Under the pieces are notes generated by a model. That model made no database searches. It saw only the letters and a list, made by a program, of their open reading frames with translations, and had not been told where the DNA came from. Both the position numbers and the translations under genes were made by a program. Below, in pieces: positions 1-6,417 of a stretch of DNA of 9,428 nucleotides; position 1 is the first letter of the stretch, and each line of letters starts with the position of its first letter. The DNA comes from an uncultured Bacteroidota bacterium. GTDB taxonomy: Bacteria > Bacteroidota > Bacteroidia > Chitinophagales > Chitinophagaceae. Where the stretch lies: positions 1-9,428 of the forward strand of contig CAMLKS010000066.1 in assembly GCA_946480675.1 (NCBI GenBank), written 5' to 3'.

Positions 1-423
1 AGCGATGCGGATAATGGCACAGCGCAGAAGCTACTTTACAACACCATACAAAAAGCAGGCTATAACTGCCGCATCTTCTCATCCTTCCCCGGCAAAACCA
101 ATTTCGACTTCATGTATGTAGCCACCAAGGGAAAGGAAAACAGCTACGATACGGCACAGATAAAGACAGACTTTTACTTCCCGTTAGTAGGCCAGTTGAA
201 TACTTTTGAGATAACCCACCTGATAGATAAAAGCAAAGTGGTGAGCAGCATAGCTATGCAGCATAACGCTACTCCGCTGGATATTGACGTAAAAGGGATT
301 ATAACGGATGACAACCCCTTACTGGATTTTTACCTGAAAGACCGCATGGTAGCCTTCAGGCAGGAATACCTGGGCGAATACAATCACGAGTTTATTGAAG
401 ACGGCATGTCCTTCTTCCGCTAA
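1..423 (+). CDS. C-terminal end of a possible spermidine-synthase-like protein (5' partial)
   Basis: The reading frame is open from base 1 to a TAA at 421-423, giving 140 residues of a protein that begins outside the window. The first visible residues read SDADNGTAQKLL, and later there are the stretches FSSFPGKTNFDF and ITDDNPLLDFYL. The ITDDNP segment close to the C-terminus resembles the conserved end of membrane-linked or fused spermidine synthase-like proteins, where a similar TDD-N/R-P motif occurs. That is a resemblance from memory and no SAM-binding motif is visible, because it would lie upstream. No membrane segment or signal is seen in this part. The stop overlaps by 4 bases the stop of the convergent VOC gene, so the two transcripts must overlap at their ends. 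It could equally be another class of SAM-dependent enzyme. The reading frame is certain, the function is not. Confidence 0.5.
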   Translation, partial: SDADNGTAQKLLYNTIQKAGYNCRIFSSFPGKTNFDFMYVATKGKENSYDTAQIKTDFYFPLVGQLNTFEITHLIDKSKVVSSIAMQHNATPLDIDVKGIITDDNPLLDFYLKDRMVAFRQEYLGEYNHEFIEDGMSFFR

Positions 424-782
424 GCATTGCGTTGCAGCAACTCCAGTTTATTCTTCCACGGATCTAAAAAAGACATGCGCTGAAAGCCCGGAATGGGGCT
501 TTCTTCTTTTATGGTAATATTGTGAGCTGCCAGGTGCTTTCTTACCGCATCCAGGCTCTCTACTTCAAATGATGGAAAACGTTTGGTGGGGTACATTTCA
601 GGCTCAATACCCAGGTGCAGTTCGCTCTCACCTACTCGATACCAGATACCGGGTATCTGTTTAGGTTTCTCTATCTCCTGCAAGCCCAGCATATCGGTAT
701 AAAAACGTCGTGCTTCTGCTTCAAAACCTACGGGAATGCATATTTGTACATGATGAAGCCTTTTGATATTGATAGATGACAT
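420..782 (-). CDS. VOC-family (glyoxalase/dioxygenase fold) protein
   Basis: This 120-residue protein has the two beta-alpha-beta-beta-beta modules of the vicinal oxygen chelate superfamily, whose members bind a metal and act on diverse substrates (glyoxalases, dioxygenases, fosfomycin-type resistance proteins). Module 1 starts with LHHVQI (His10/His11) and runs to ESELHLGI (His56). Module 2 starts at RFPSFEV (about 68-74) and ends with FLDPWKNKLELL (Glu114 in the usual acidic ligand position). Relatives usually have a histidine at the start of module 2 (as in HPAFEV). Here that position is Phe69, so one of the four expected metal ligands is missing and the activity may differ or be lost. The length is normal for a single-chain VOC protein. 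It lies 27 bases downstream of the PH-like membrane protein gene on the same strand, so the two are probably cotranscribed. The substrate cannot be inferred. Confidence 0.85.
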   Translation of the reverse strand: MSSINIKRLHHVQICIPVGFEAEARRFYTDMLGLQEIEKPKQIPGIWYRVGESELHLGIEPEMYPTKRFPSFEVESLDAVRKHLAAHNITIKEESPIPGFQRMSFLDPWKNKLELLQRNA

Positions 783-809
783 AAGCGGGTGTTGTATAGC
801 TGTAAGTTA

Positions 810-1331
810 CTACCTGCTTTTCACATTTGCTTCATCAGCAAGCGGTTTTACAATGCCTTGTTGATAGAGTTCATTCAGCAATACCTGCAGCGCTTCCGTA
901 CGCTGTGTTCCTATCAATACCCTTTTACCGTTATGCATCACCAGTTGCAGCCCTTTATCGCCCGATACATTATAAGCCTTACCGCGCTTGCGGCTCATAC
1001 GGTATCCCCAGCCACCATACTCCAGCAACGGGCTATATTTACGAATGCTGGCTTCTGCCACATCCGTCCAGGGTATGGTGAGGTCTTTAAGCAGAAACGG
1101 TTTAAACCTTAGCAATATGCGCGTATCGTCAACTTCTGTTTCCAGCTTCAGATTGACAAACAGAAGCAATACCGACAACGGAACGATTACAGATAGCAGG
1201 ATAATAAAGATCTTATCCTTACTACCGGAAACAGTAAACGCTACAACAATACCTGTAAGGGTGCCTGCCAAAGTACTTGGCAATATAACCCACAGCCATT
1301 GTTTGAATTTCTGAACTTCTGAAAAACGCAT
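810..1331 (-). CDS. Two-helix membrane protein with bacterial PH-like domain
   Basis: The protein has 173 residues. The first third is membrane-embedded, with hydrophobic helices at about 12-34 and 41-61 separated by the short charged turn SGSKDK. The rest is soluble and contains WTDV (88-91), a conserved-looking EYGGWGYR (104-111), KAYNVSGDKGLQL (118-130) and NGKRVLIGTQ (134-143). That pattern of beta strands with YGGWG and IGTQ signatures matches an unnamed family of PH-domain-like membrane proteins common in Bacteroidota. I know of no assigned biochemical role for it. The start ATG at 1329-1331 lies only 15 bases after a strong hairpin (1347-1378), leaving almost no room for a conventional promoter downstream of the hairpin. 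Transcription may therefore come from readthrough of the upstream ileS/DksA-like unit. The VOC gene follows 27 bases downstream. Confidence 0.75.
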   Translation of the reverse strand: MRFSEVQKFKQWLWVILPSTLAGTLTGIVVAFTVSGSKDKIFIILLSVIVPLSVLLLFVNLKLETEVDDTRILLRFKPFLLKDLTIPWTDVAEASIRKYSPLLEYGGWGYRMSRKRGKAYNVSGDKGLQLVMHNGKRVLIGTQRTEALQVLLNELYQQGIVKPLADEANVKSR

Positions 1332-1346
1332 ATTTCATGTAATACC

Positions 1347-1378
1347 AACAGCCACTGCACGCAGGCACAGTGGCTGTT
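1347..1378. terminator. Hairpin between DksA-like gene and PH-like membrane protein gene
   Basis: An 11-bp perfect stem is formed by AACAGCCACTG (1347-1357) and CAGTGGCTGTT (1368-1378) around a 10-base loop. A T-run follows on the plus strand (1377-1381). On the minus strand, the direction the flanking genes are read, only TT follows, then GGTATTACATG. It is therefore an imperfect minus-strand terminator and may allow readthrough or act as a processing or stabilising element. It lies 24 bases beyond the stop of the DksA-like gene. Confidence 0.65.
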
Positions 1379-1401
1379 TTTATAACAAATTGATTATAAG
1401 C

Positions 1402-2625
1402 TTACTTCTTCGTCATCACGTTCTTAGCTTCTATGCTAAGGGTAGCATGTGGCACCGCACGCAGGCGCGCTTTGTCTATCAGCTTACCGGTTACGCGGCA
1501 TATACCATACGTCTTGTTCTCAATACGTATCAATGCCTTTTCCAGGTGGTTGATGAACTGTATCTGGCGGCTGGCAAGCTGTGCCAGTTGCTCACGCTCC
1601 ATAGCGCCGCTGCCATCTTCCATGTTCATATACCTGTTCTCGGTATCTTCCGTCCCTGCTTCATCCTTGCGGGTTATAAGCCCTTGCAGGTAAACGAGTT
1701 CTTTACGCGCGCTCTCTAAGCGGCCGTTTATAAGTTCTTTAAATTCGTTCAGCTCTTCATCGCTGTAACGGTATACGGGTCCTTGCACTTGTTCTGGTTC
1801 GTCTAATATGGAACGTGTAAATTCCGGTTGATAATTAATCATTGTTTTGCCTGCCTCATCAGCTTGTTTGGCCTTACTTTCCAGGCGGCGGTGCGCTACT
1901 ACTACACCGGGTTTCTTTTCTGCAGCTGCACTGCGTGCAGAGCCACCTGTAGGGCGTGATGCAGATGTTGTAGTATTGCTAACAGATTGTGATGACGGCC
2001 TGCTGGGTATAGCCCCTTTTGCAAACGTGGTAACCGTTTTGGTCACCGTATTTTTTGATGATGTTGATTTGCGGGCAGATGCCGGCTTAGGCTTAGGTTG
2101 TGGTGCCGGAGCAGGGGCTGCGGCTTTTTTAGCAGGTGCGGCCTTCTTAGTTACGGGTGCAGGTGCTGCTTTTTTAGCCGGCGCTGCTTTTGCAGGGGCA
2201 GCCTTTACAGCTGCTTTCTTTGCAGGGGCAGGTGCCGCTTTAGTTGCTGTTGTTTTCTTTGCCGGTGCTGACTTTGCTGAAACTGTCTTATTGCTTGCTG
2301 TCTTTTTCAATACGTTCGTTTTTTTGGAGTCCACTTTTTTAGTGGCTGCTACCTTTTTTGCCGGGGTTGCTTTCTTGGCTGCGCTCTTTGCAGGGGCAGC
2401 TTTCTTGGCAGGTGCGGCTTTTTTAGGGGCAGCCTTGGCTACAACGGCTTTTTTGGCCGGTGCGGCTTTCTTAACGGTTTTCGGGGGTGCTGCCTTCTTA
2501 GTGCTGGCCACAGATTTTTTTGCCGGTGCTGCTTGCTTGCCTTTAGCAGGCATGGTTTTCTTAGCGCCCTTTGCTGGTGCGATGGTTTTTTTTGCTGGTT
2601 TGGCTGCCGGTTTTTTTGTGGCCAT
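1402..2625 (-). CDS. TraR/DksA-type protein with a long histone-H1-like Lys/Ala/Pro N-terminal tail
   Basis: The 407-residue protein has two clearly different parts. Residues 1-185 are low-complexity, very basic and rich in Lys, Ala and Pro, with nine PAKK units (starting at 10, 34, 56, 72, 88, 121, 134, 149 and 164). Such tails resemble bacterial H1-like or AlgP-like DNA-binding tails. A Ser/Thr/Arg-rich linker follows (about 186-284). Residues 285-407 form a DksA/TraR-like domain, with a coiled-coil-forming stretch (about 287-365) and the terminal segment YGICRVTGKLI...RLRAVPHATLSIEAK. In canonical DksA this last segment carries a C-x2-C...C-x2-C zinc site. Here only Cys376 remains, with Thr379, and Ser and Ala in the TLSIEAK segment, in place of the others. 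The C-terminal domain suggests action on RNA polymerase and the tail suggests DNA or RNA binding; both are inferences. The start codon lies 4 bases after the ileS stop, with no strong Shine-Dalgarno sequence, which implies cotranscription and likely translational coupling. Confidence 0.88.
   Translation of the reverse strand: MATKKPAAKPAKKTIAPAKGAKKTMPAKGKQAAPAKKSVASTKKAAPPKTVKKAAPAKKAVVAKAAPKKAAPAKKAAPAKSAAKKATPAKKVAATKKVDSKKTNVLKKTASNKTVSAKSAPAKKTTATKAAPAPAKKAAVKAAPAKAAPAKKAAPAPVTKKAAPAKKAAAPAPAPQPKPKPASARKSTSSKNTVTKTVTTFAKGAIPSRPSSQSVSNTTTSASRPTGGSARSAAAEKKPGVVVAHRRLESKAKQADEAGKTMINYQPEFTRSILDEPEQVQGPVYRYSDEELNEFKELINGRLESARKELVYLQGLITRKDEAGTEDTENRYMNMEDGSGAMEREQLAQLASRQIQFINHLEKALIRIENKTYGICRVTGKLIDKARLRAVPHATLSIEAKNVMTKK
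2071..2625 (-). repeat. Degenerate PAKKA-encoding repeat tract
   Basis: This is the part of the DksA-like gene that encodes residues 1-185. The unit Pro-Ala-Lys-Lys-Ala recurs irregularly, with codon-level repeats such as GCAGGTGCGGC(T) and TTCTTGGC on the plus strand. Copies are not identical and their spacing varies (13 to 33 residues), so this is an old, drifting tract and not a fresh tandem expansion. The tract is also the reason for a long spurious reading frame on the opposite strand. Confidence 0.8.
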
Positions 2626-2629
2626 AGCG

Positions 2630-5600
2630 TTACTCGTTTTTAGATATTAACACTTTAAGAATTGCTTCATTAACCTCAATTTCAGTACCTGCCTGAACCT
2701 GGGGCACAATCTCTAACTTATCTGCCAAAATTTCCGTGCAAATATAATCACTGAAATTTAATATGGCAGATTTTAAAGGGGCATAATCTTCTATCTCAAC
2801 AGCTATCCGGTCTGTAAGTTCTAAACCACTCTCTTTTCTAATCTTTTGTATCCTGTTCACCAGCTCGCGTGCATTGCCCTCGTCTTGCAACTCGGGGGTA
2901 ACGGTGATATCCAGTGCCACTGTCAGGTTGGCTTTATTAGCTACCGACCAGCCGGGTATATCTTCCGCTATTATCTCTACATCGCCCGTGGTGATCTCTA
3001 CAGGCTCGCCCTCTATATGTAATATATATGTTTGTTCTTTTTCTAATGCTGATATCTGCTGCTGGTCCATCTGGCCTATGGCGGCAGCCACTGCCTTCAT
3101 TTTAGCACCCATCCTGGCACCCAGCGACTTGAAGTTGGCCTTTATTTTCTTTTTAATAAACCCTTCTGTGTCAACGAGATATTCAATTGCTTTTACATTT
3201 ACCTCGCCCTTTATCAGGTCTTCTATCTGCTGCACTTGTTTTTGCATGTGCGCATCCAGCACGGGTATCAGTATCTTCTGCAATGGCTGGCGAACTTTGA
3301 TGTTCACCTTCTTACGCAGCGACAGCACCAGCGATGATATATCCTGCGCCAGTTGCATGCGTTCTTCCAGGTCTTTATCTATGATATCCTCATCGGCCAT
3401 CGGGTATTCTGCCAAATGTACAGATGGCTCCGCATGGCGATGCGTTACATTATTCATATTGGTAAACAGCCAGTCGGCAAAGAACGGGGCTATCGGCGCC
3501 ATCAGTATAGATAACGTTTCCAGGCACTCATACAGTGTCTGGTAGGCGCTTATCTTGTCCTGCTCATATTCTCCTTTCCAGAAACGGCGGCGGCACAGGC
3601 GCACATACCAGTTGCTCAGGTGCTCATCCAGGAAGGTTTCCATAGCACGGCCTGCCTGTGTAGGCTCATAATCATTCATATAGCCCGTCACTTCCTGCAC
3701 CAGCGTTTGCAGGCTGCTCAATATCCAGCGGTCTATTTCAGGGCGCTGCGCCACAGGTATATAGGCTTCTTTGAAGGTGAAACCATCTACATTGGCATAC
3801 AGCGCAAAGAACTGATAGGTATTGTACAGGGTTCCAAAATACTTCCGTTGCACTTCTTTAATGCCTTCTAAATCAAAGCGTAAGCTATCCCACGGACTGG
3901 CATTGGTTATCAGGTACCAACGGGTGGCATCGGCACTATATTTTTCTATGGTCTCAAACGGGTCTACCACGTTGCCGAGGCGTTTACTCATTTTATTACC
4001 ATTCTTATCCAGCACCAGGCCGTTGCTCACTACAGTTTTATACGCTACATTGTCAAACAGCATCACACCCAGCGCATGCAGGGTATAAAACCATCCACGG
4101 GTCTGATCCACACCCTCAGCTATGAAATCGGCGGGGAAGTTATGCTTCAGTTCTTTTTCATGATTGGCATTGAACGGGTAATGCAATTGCGCATATGGCA
4201 TCGCACCACTGTCAAACCATACATCTATCAGGTCGGGCTCGCGGGTCATGGCCTTGCCACTATCGCTTACCAGCACTATCTGGTCTACATAAGGCTTGTG
4301 CAGGTCTTTGGTTATTTCCTCTGCATCCTGGTTGATGTTCAGCACCTTATTAGCTTTATTTATCTCTTCTTTCAGTTCGGCTACGCTACCTATACACTTT
4401 ATCTCGCTGCCATCTTCACTTACCCATACCGGTAGCGGGGTACCCCAATAGCGGCTGCGGCTCAGGTTCCAGTCTACCATGTTTTCCAGCCAGTTTCCAA
4501 ACCTGCCCTCGCCCGTTGCCTTCGGCTTCCAGTTGATGGTTTTGTTCAGCTCTATCATCCGGTCTTTCACGGCAGTGGTCTTTATGAACCATGCATCCAG
4601 CGGGTAGTACACCACCGGCTTATCGGTACGCCAGCAGTGTGGGTAAGTGTGCTCGTATTTTTCAACCTTAAAGGCGTGGCCGGCCAGTTTCAGCTTCACG
4701 GCTATATCCACATCCACATCTTTCCAGTCCGGGTCGTCTTTGTAATTCTTGATATAGCGGCCACTGAATTCACCCATGTAGTCGGTAAACTTGCCCTCTT
4801 TATCTACCATCACCAGTATACCGATGTTGTTTTTCTTACCTACACGGTAGTCATCTGCACCAAAGGCAGGCGCTGTGTGTACGATACCTGTACCATCTTC
4901 GGTAGTAACGAAGTCGCCCGTTATAACACGCCAGGGGTCGCCACCGGCTATTTCGCGGGTGTTACCTTCAAATGGCAGCAATTGCTCGTAGCGGCAACCC
5001 TCTATATCTTTTCCTTTAAATTCTTTTAGGATAGTCCAAGGCAGCAGCTTTTGCTCGGCATTGTAGCCGTCAAAATCGCCATTCTCCCCTTCTGTCTTGA
5101 AATATTTTCCCAATAGTGCCTTGGCCAGTACTACATTAGCAGGCTGGTGGGTATATGGGTTGAAGGTCTTTACCAGTACATAATCTATATTGGCACCAAC
5201 GGTAAGGCCCAGGTTACTTGGAAGGGTCCACGGTGTGGTTGTCCATGCCAGGAAGTGTACGGGTGCGCCGCCTGTAGCATCATACAGGAATTGTGATTCC
5301 GCATTCTGCACGGCGGTGAACATGGCCACTATCGTAGTGTCTTTCACATCTTTATACGTGCCGGGCTGGTTCAGCTCGTGGCTGCTAAGGCCTGTGCCCG
5401 CTGCCGGGCTGTAAGGCTGTATGCTGACGCTCTTATACAGGTAGCCCTTGGTATGCAACGTTTTCAGCGCCCACCACAGGGTTTCAATATAGCTGTTATC
5501 AAAGGTGACGTAGGGCGATTTCATATCTACCCAATACCCCATCTTCTCGGTTATATCTTCCCATTTATCTTTATACCGCATCACTACCTCGCGGCATTTG

Positions 5601-5959
5601 CGGTTATAATCTTCTACACTTATCTTTTTGCCTATATCTTCCTTGGTGATGCCCAGTTCTTTCTCCACGCCCAGCTCTACCGGCAGGCCATGCGTATCCC
5701 AGCCCGCTTTGCGGCGCACCTGGTAACCCTGCATGGTTTTGTAACGGCACACCAGGTCTTTCAGCGTACGGCTGATAACGTGGTGGATACCCGGCATACC
5801 ATTGGCACTTGGCGGACCTTCATAAAATACGAAAGGTTCCCTGCCATTGCGTATCTCTACACTACGGTTAAACGTATCCTGCTCCTTCCATTTGCGCAGT
5901 ATTTCCTGCTCTATGGTAGGCATATTCAATCCCTTATGTTCTGTGTACTTAGCGCTCAT
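2630..5959 (-). CDS. ileS: Isoleucyl-tRNA synthetase (IleRS2, eukaryote-like type)
   Basis: This is a cytoplasmic class I aminoacyl-tRNA synthetase of 1109 residues that charges tRNA-Ile. EGPPSANGMP leads into the ATP-binding signature, here Gly57-Ile58-His59-His60 in place of H-x-G-H. GWDTHGLPVE follows. The CP1 editing domain carries WTTTPW (239-244) and HTAPAFGADDYRVG, with Asp369/Asp370. WFDSG begins at Trp581. The second signature is KMSKR (656-660). The helical anticodon-binding domain contains LSNWYVRLCRRRFW. A C-terminal extension begins near RKKVNIKVRQPL (about 885 on) and resembles the extra domain of long Bacteroidota IleRS proteins; the C-terminal zinc finger of IleRS1 is absent. 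Length and motifs place it in IleRS2, the group linked to mupirocin resistance. The start is ATG at 5957-5959; Met13 is an alternative. It is first in a unit with the DksA-like gene, 4 bases downstream. Confidence 0.97.
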   Translation of the reverse strand: MSAKYTEHKGLNMPTIEQEILRKWKEQDTFNRSVEIRNGREPFVFYEGPPSANGMPGIHHVISRTLKDLVCRYKTMQGYQVRRKAGWDTHGLPVELGVEKELGITKEDIGKKISVEDYNRKCREVVMRYKDKWEDITEKMGYWVDMKSPYVTFDNSYIETLWWALKTLHTKGYLYKSVSIQPYSPAAGTGLSSHELNQPGTYKDVKDTTIVAMFTAVQNAESQFLYDATGGAPVHFLAWTTTPWTLPSNLGLTVGANIDYVLVKTFNPYTHQPANVVLAKALLGKYFKTEGENGDFDGYNAEQKLLPWTILKEFKGKDIEGCRYEQLLPFEGNTREIAGGDPWRVITGDFVTTEDGTGIVHTAPAFGADDYRVGKKNNIGILVMVDKEGKFTDYMGEFSGRYIKNYKDDPDWKDVDVDIAVKLKLAGHAFKVEKYEHTYPHCWRTDKPVVYYPLDAWFIKTTAVKDRMIELNKTINWKPKATGEGRFGNWLENMVDWNLSRSRYWGTPLPVWVSEDGSEIKCIGSVAELKEEINKANKVLNINQDAEEITKDLHKPYVDQIVLVSDSGKAMTREPDLIDVWFDSGAMPYAQLHYPFNANHEKELKHNFPADFIAEGVDQTRGWFYTLHALGVMLFDNVAYKTVVSNGLVLDKNGNKMSKRLGNVVDPFETIEKYSADATRWYLITNASPWDSLRFDLEGIKEVQRKYFGTLYNTYQFFALYANVDGFTFKEAYIPVAQRPEIDRWILSSLQTLVQEVTGYMNDYEPTQAGRAMETFLDEHLSNWYVRLCRRRFWKGEYEQDKISAYQTLYECLETLSILMAPIAPFFADWLFTNMNNVTHRHAEPSVHLAEYPMADEDIIDKDLEERMQLAQDISSLVLSLRKKVNIKVRQPLQKILIPVLDAHMQKQVQQIEDLIKGEVNVKAIEYLVDTEGFIKKKIKANFKSLGARMGAKMKAVAAAIGQMDQQQISALEKEQTYILHIEGEPVEITTGDVEIIAEDIPGWSVANKANLTVALDITVTPELQDEGNARELVNRIQKIRKESGLELTDRIAVEIEDYAPLKSAILNFSDYICTEILADKLEIVPQVQAGTEIEVNEAILKVLISKNE

Positions 5960-6052
5960 CTGTCAAATCTCAAAAAACAGCATCTGAAAGCTGCGGAAAT
6001 CCCTCAAAACCAACCGTGCACAAATAGCCTCAAACTACTGAAAAATTAGGCG

Positions 6053-6060
6053 CGAAGGTA
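6053..6060 (-). promoter_or_regulatory. Candidate ileS -7 promoter box
   Basis: The minus strand reads TACCTTCG, one mismatch from the Bacteroidota -7 consensus TAnnTTTG, 93 bases upstream of the ileS start codon. No TTG (-33) is found at the usual spacing upstream, so support rests on the -7 match and on the same TAnnTTCG form upstream of other genes in this window. Confidence 0.35.
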
Positions 6061-6154
6061 TGAAGAATATTTGAGATTTATAAGTATAGATAAGACTGCC
6101 ATGTGTTGTGTGGGTAGGGTGTGGATTAAGTTTAAAAAGCACTGGCGAATATCG

Positions 6155-6177
6155 AAAAAAGAGCTGAAGAGCCTTTT
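6155..6177 (-). terminator. Intrinsic terminator downstream of the MbnP-family gene
   Basis: On the minus strand the order is AAAAGGCT, loop CTTC, then AGCTCTTTT continuing to a run of T (complement of 6155-6160). The stem has 8 pairs with one bulged base (A6162), and the T-tract follows directly. It points left and lies 240 bases past the stop of the lipoprotein gene and about 95 bases upstream of the ileS promoter candidate. It would therefore end the upstream transcript before ileS. Confidence 0.6.
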
Positions 6178-6417
6178 ACATATTGCGATCCCCCTCTCCT
6201 ATTTAATTTAAAGCTTCCTGTATTAGCCGATTGCTAGCCCCCATACAGGCTGTGGTCAGTCGTAGTAAATAATACTGCCGGAGTCGTCAGGTTTACCAGT
6301 ATATCAAAGAATGGGTCCTACCGACACCCAATACCCGTACTTGCCAAAGATGGTGACCGACAGCAGTCGGTTTCGAGTTTATGTGATTCCTCCGATCATG
6401 TCTTCTCCCACTCATAT
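6178..6417 (-). other. Non-coding region with clustered inverted repeats (long 3' UTR or small RNA candidate)
   Basis: No credible gene lies here. In minus-strand order there are four inverted repeats before the terminator at 6155-6177. The first is ACCGAC/GTCGGT (6356-6361/6366-6371, loop AGCA). The second is TGGGT/ACCCA (6312-6316/6326-6330). The third is ATACTG/CAGTAT (6272-6277/6297-6302). The fourth is CCTGTAT/ATACAGG (6217-6223/6243-6249), which encloses TAGC/GCTA (6224-6227/6233-6236). The last forms 11 pairs interrupted by a one-sided 6-base bulge. Short repeats arise by chance, so this is suggestive only. Confidence 0.35.

Noticed and set aside
1847..2650. Long plus-strand frame of 267 codons rich in Ala, Phe and Gly opposite the DksA-like gene
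   Set aside because: It is the mirror of the PAKK-encoding repeat: Lys and Ala codons read backwards give Phe, Leu and Gly, Ala. It has no domain and runs antisense to a well-supported gene.
2874..3545. Plus-strand frame of 223 codons inside ileS
   Set aside because: It lies wholly antisense to the C-terminal third of IleRS, is rich in Ser, Cys and Ile without any motif, and has no upstream signals.
5378..6049. Plus-strand frame of 223 codons opposite the start of ileS
   Set aside because: It covers highly conserved ileS coding sequence in antisense and encodes no recognisable protein.
5960..6417. T-box or other amino acid riboswitch upstream of ileS
   Set aside because: No T-box bulge sequence or antiterminator next to ileS is seen, and the terminator here points away as the end of the upstream transcript. 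T-boxes are not expected in Bacteroidota.
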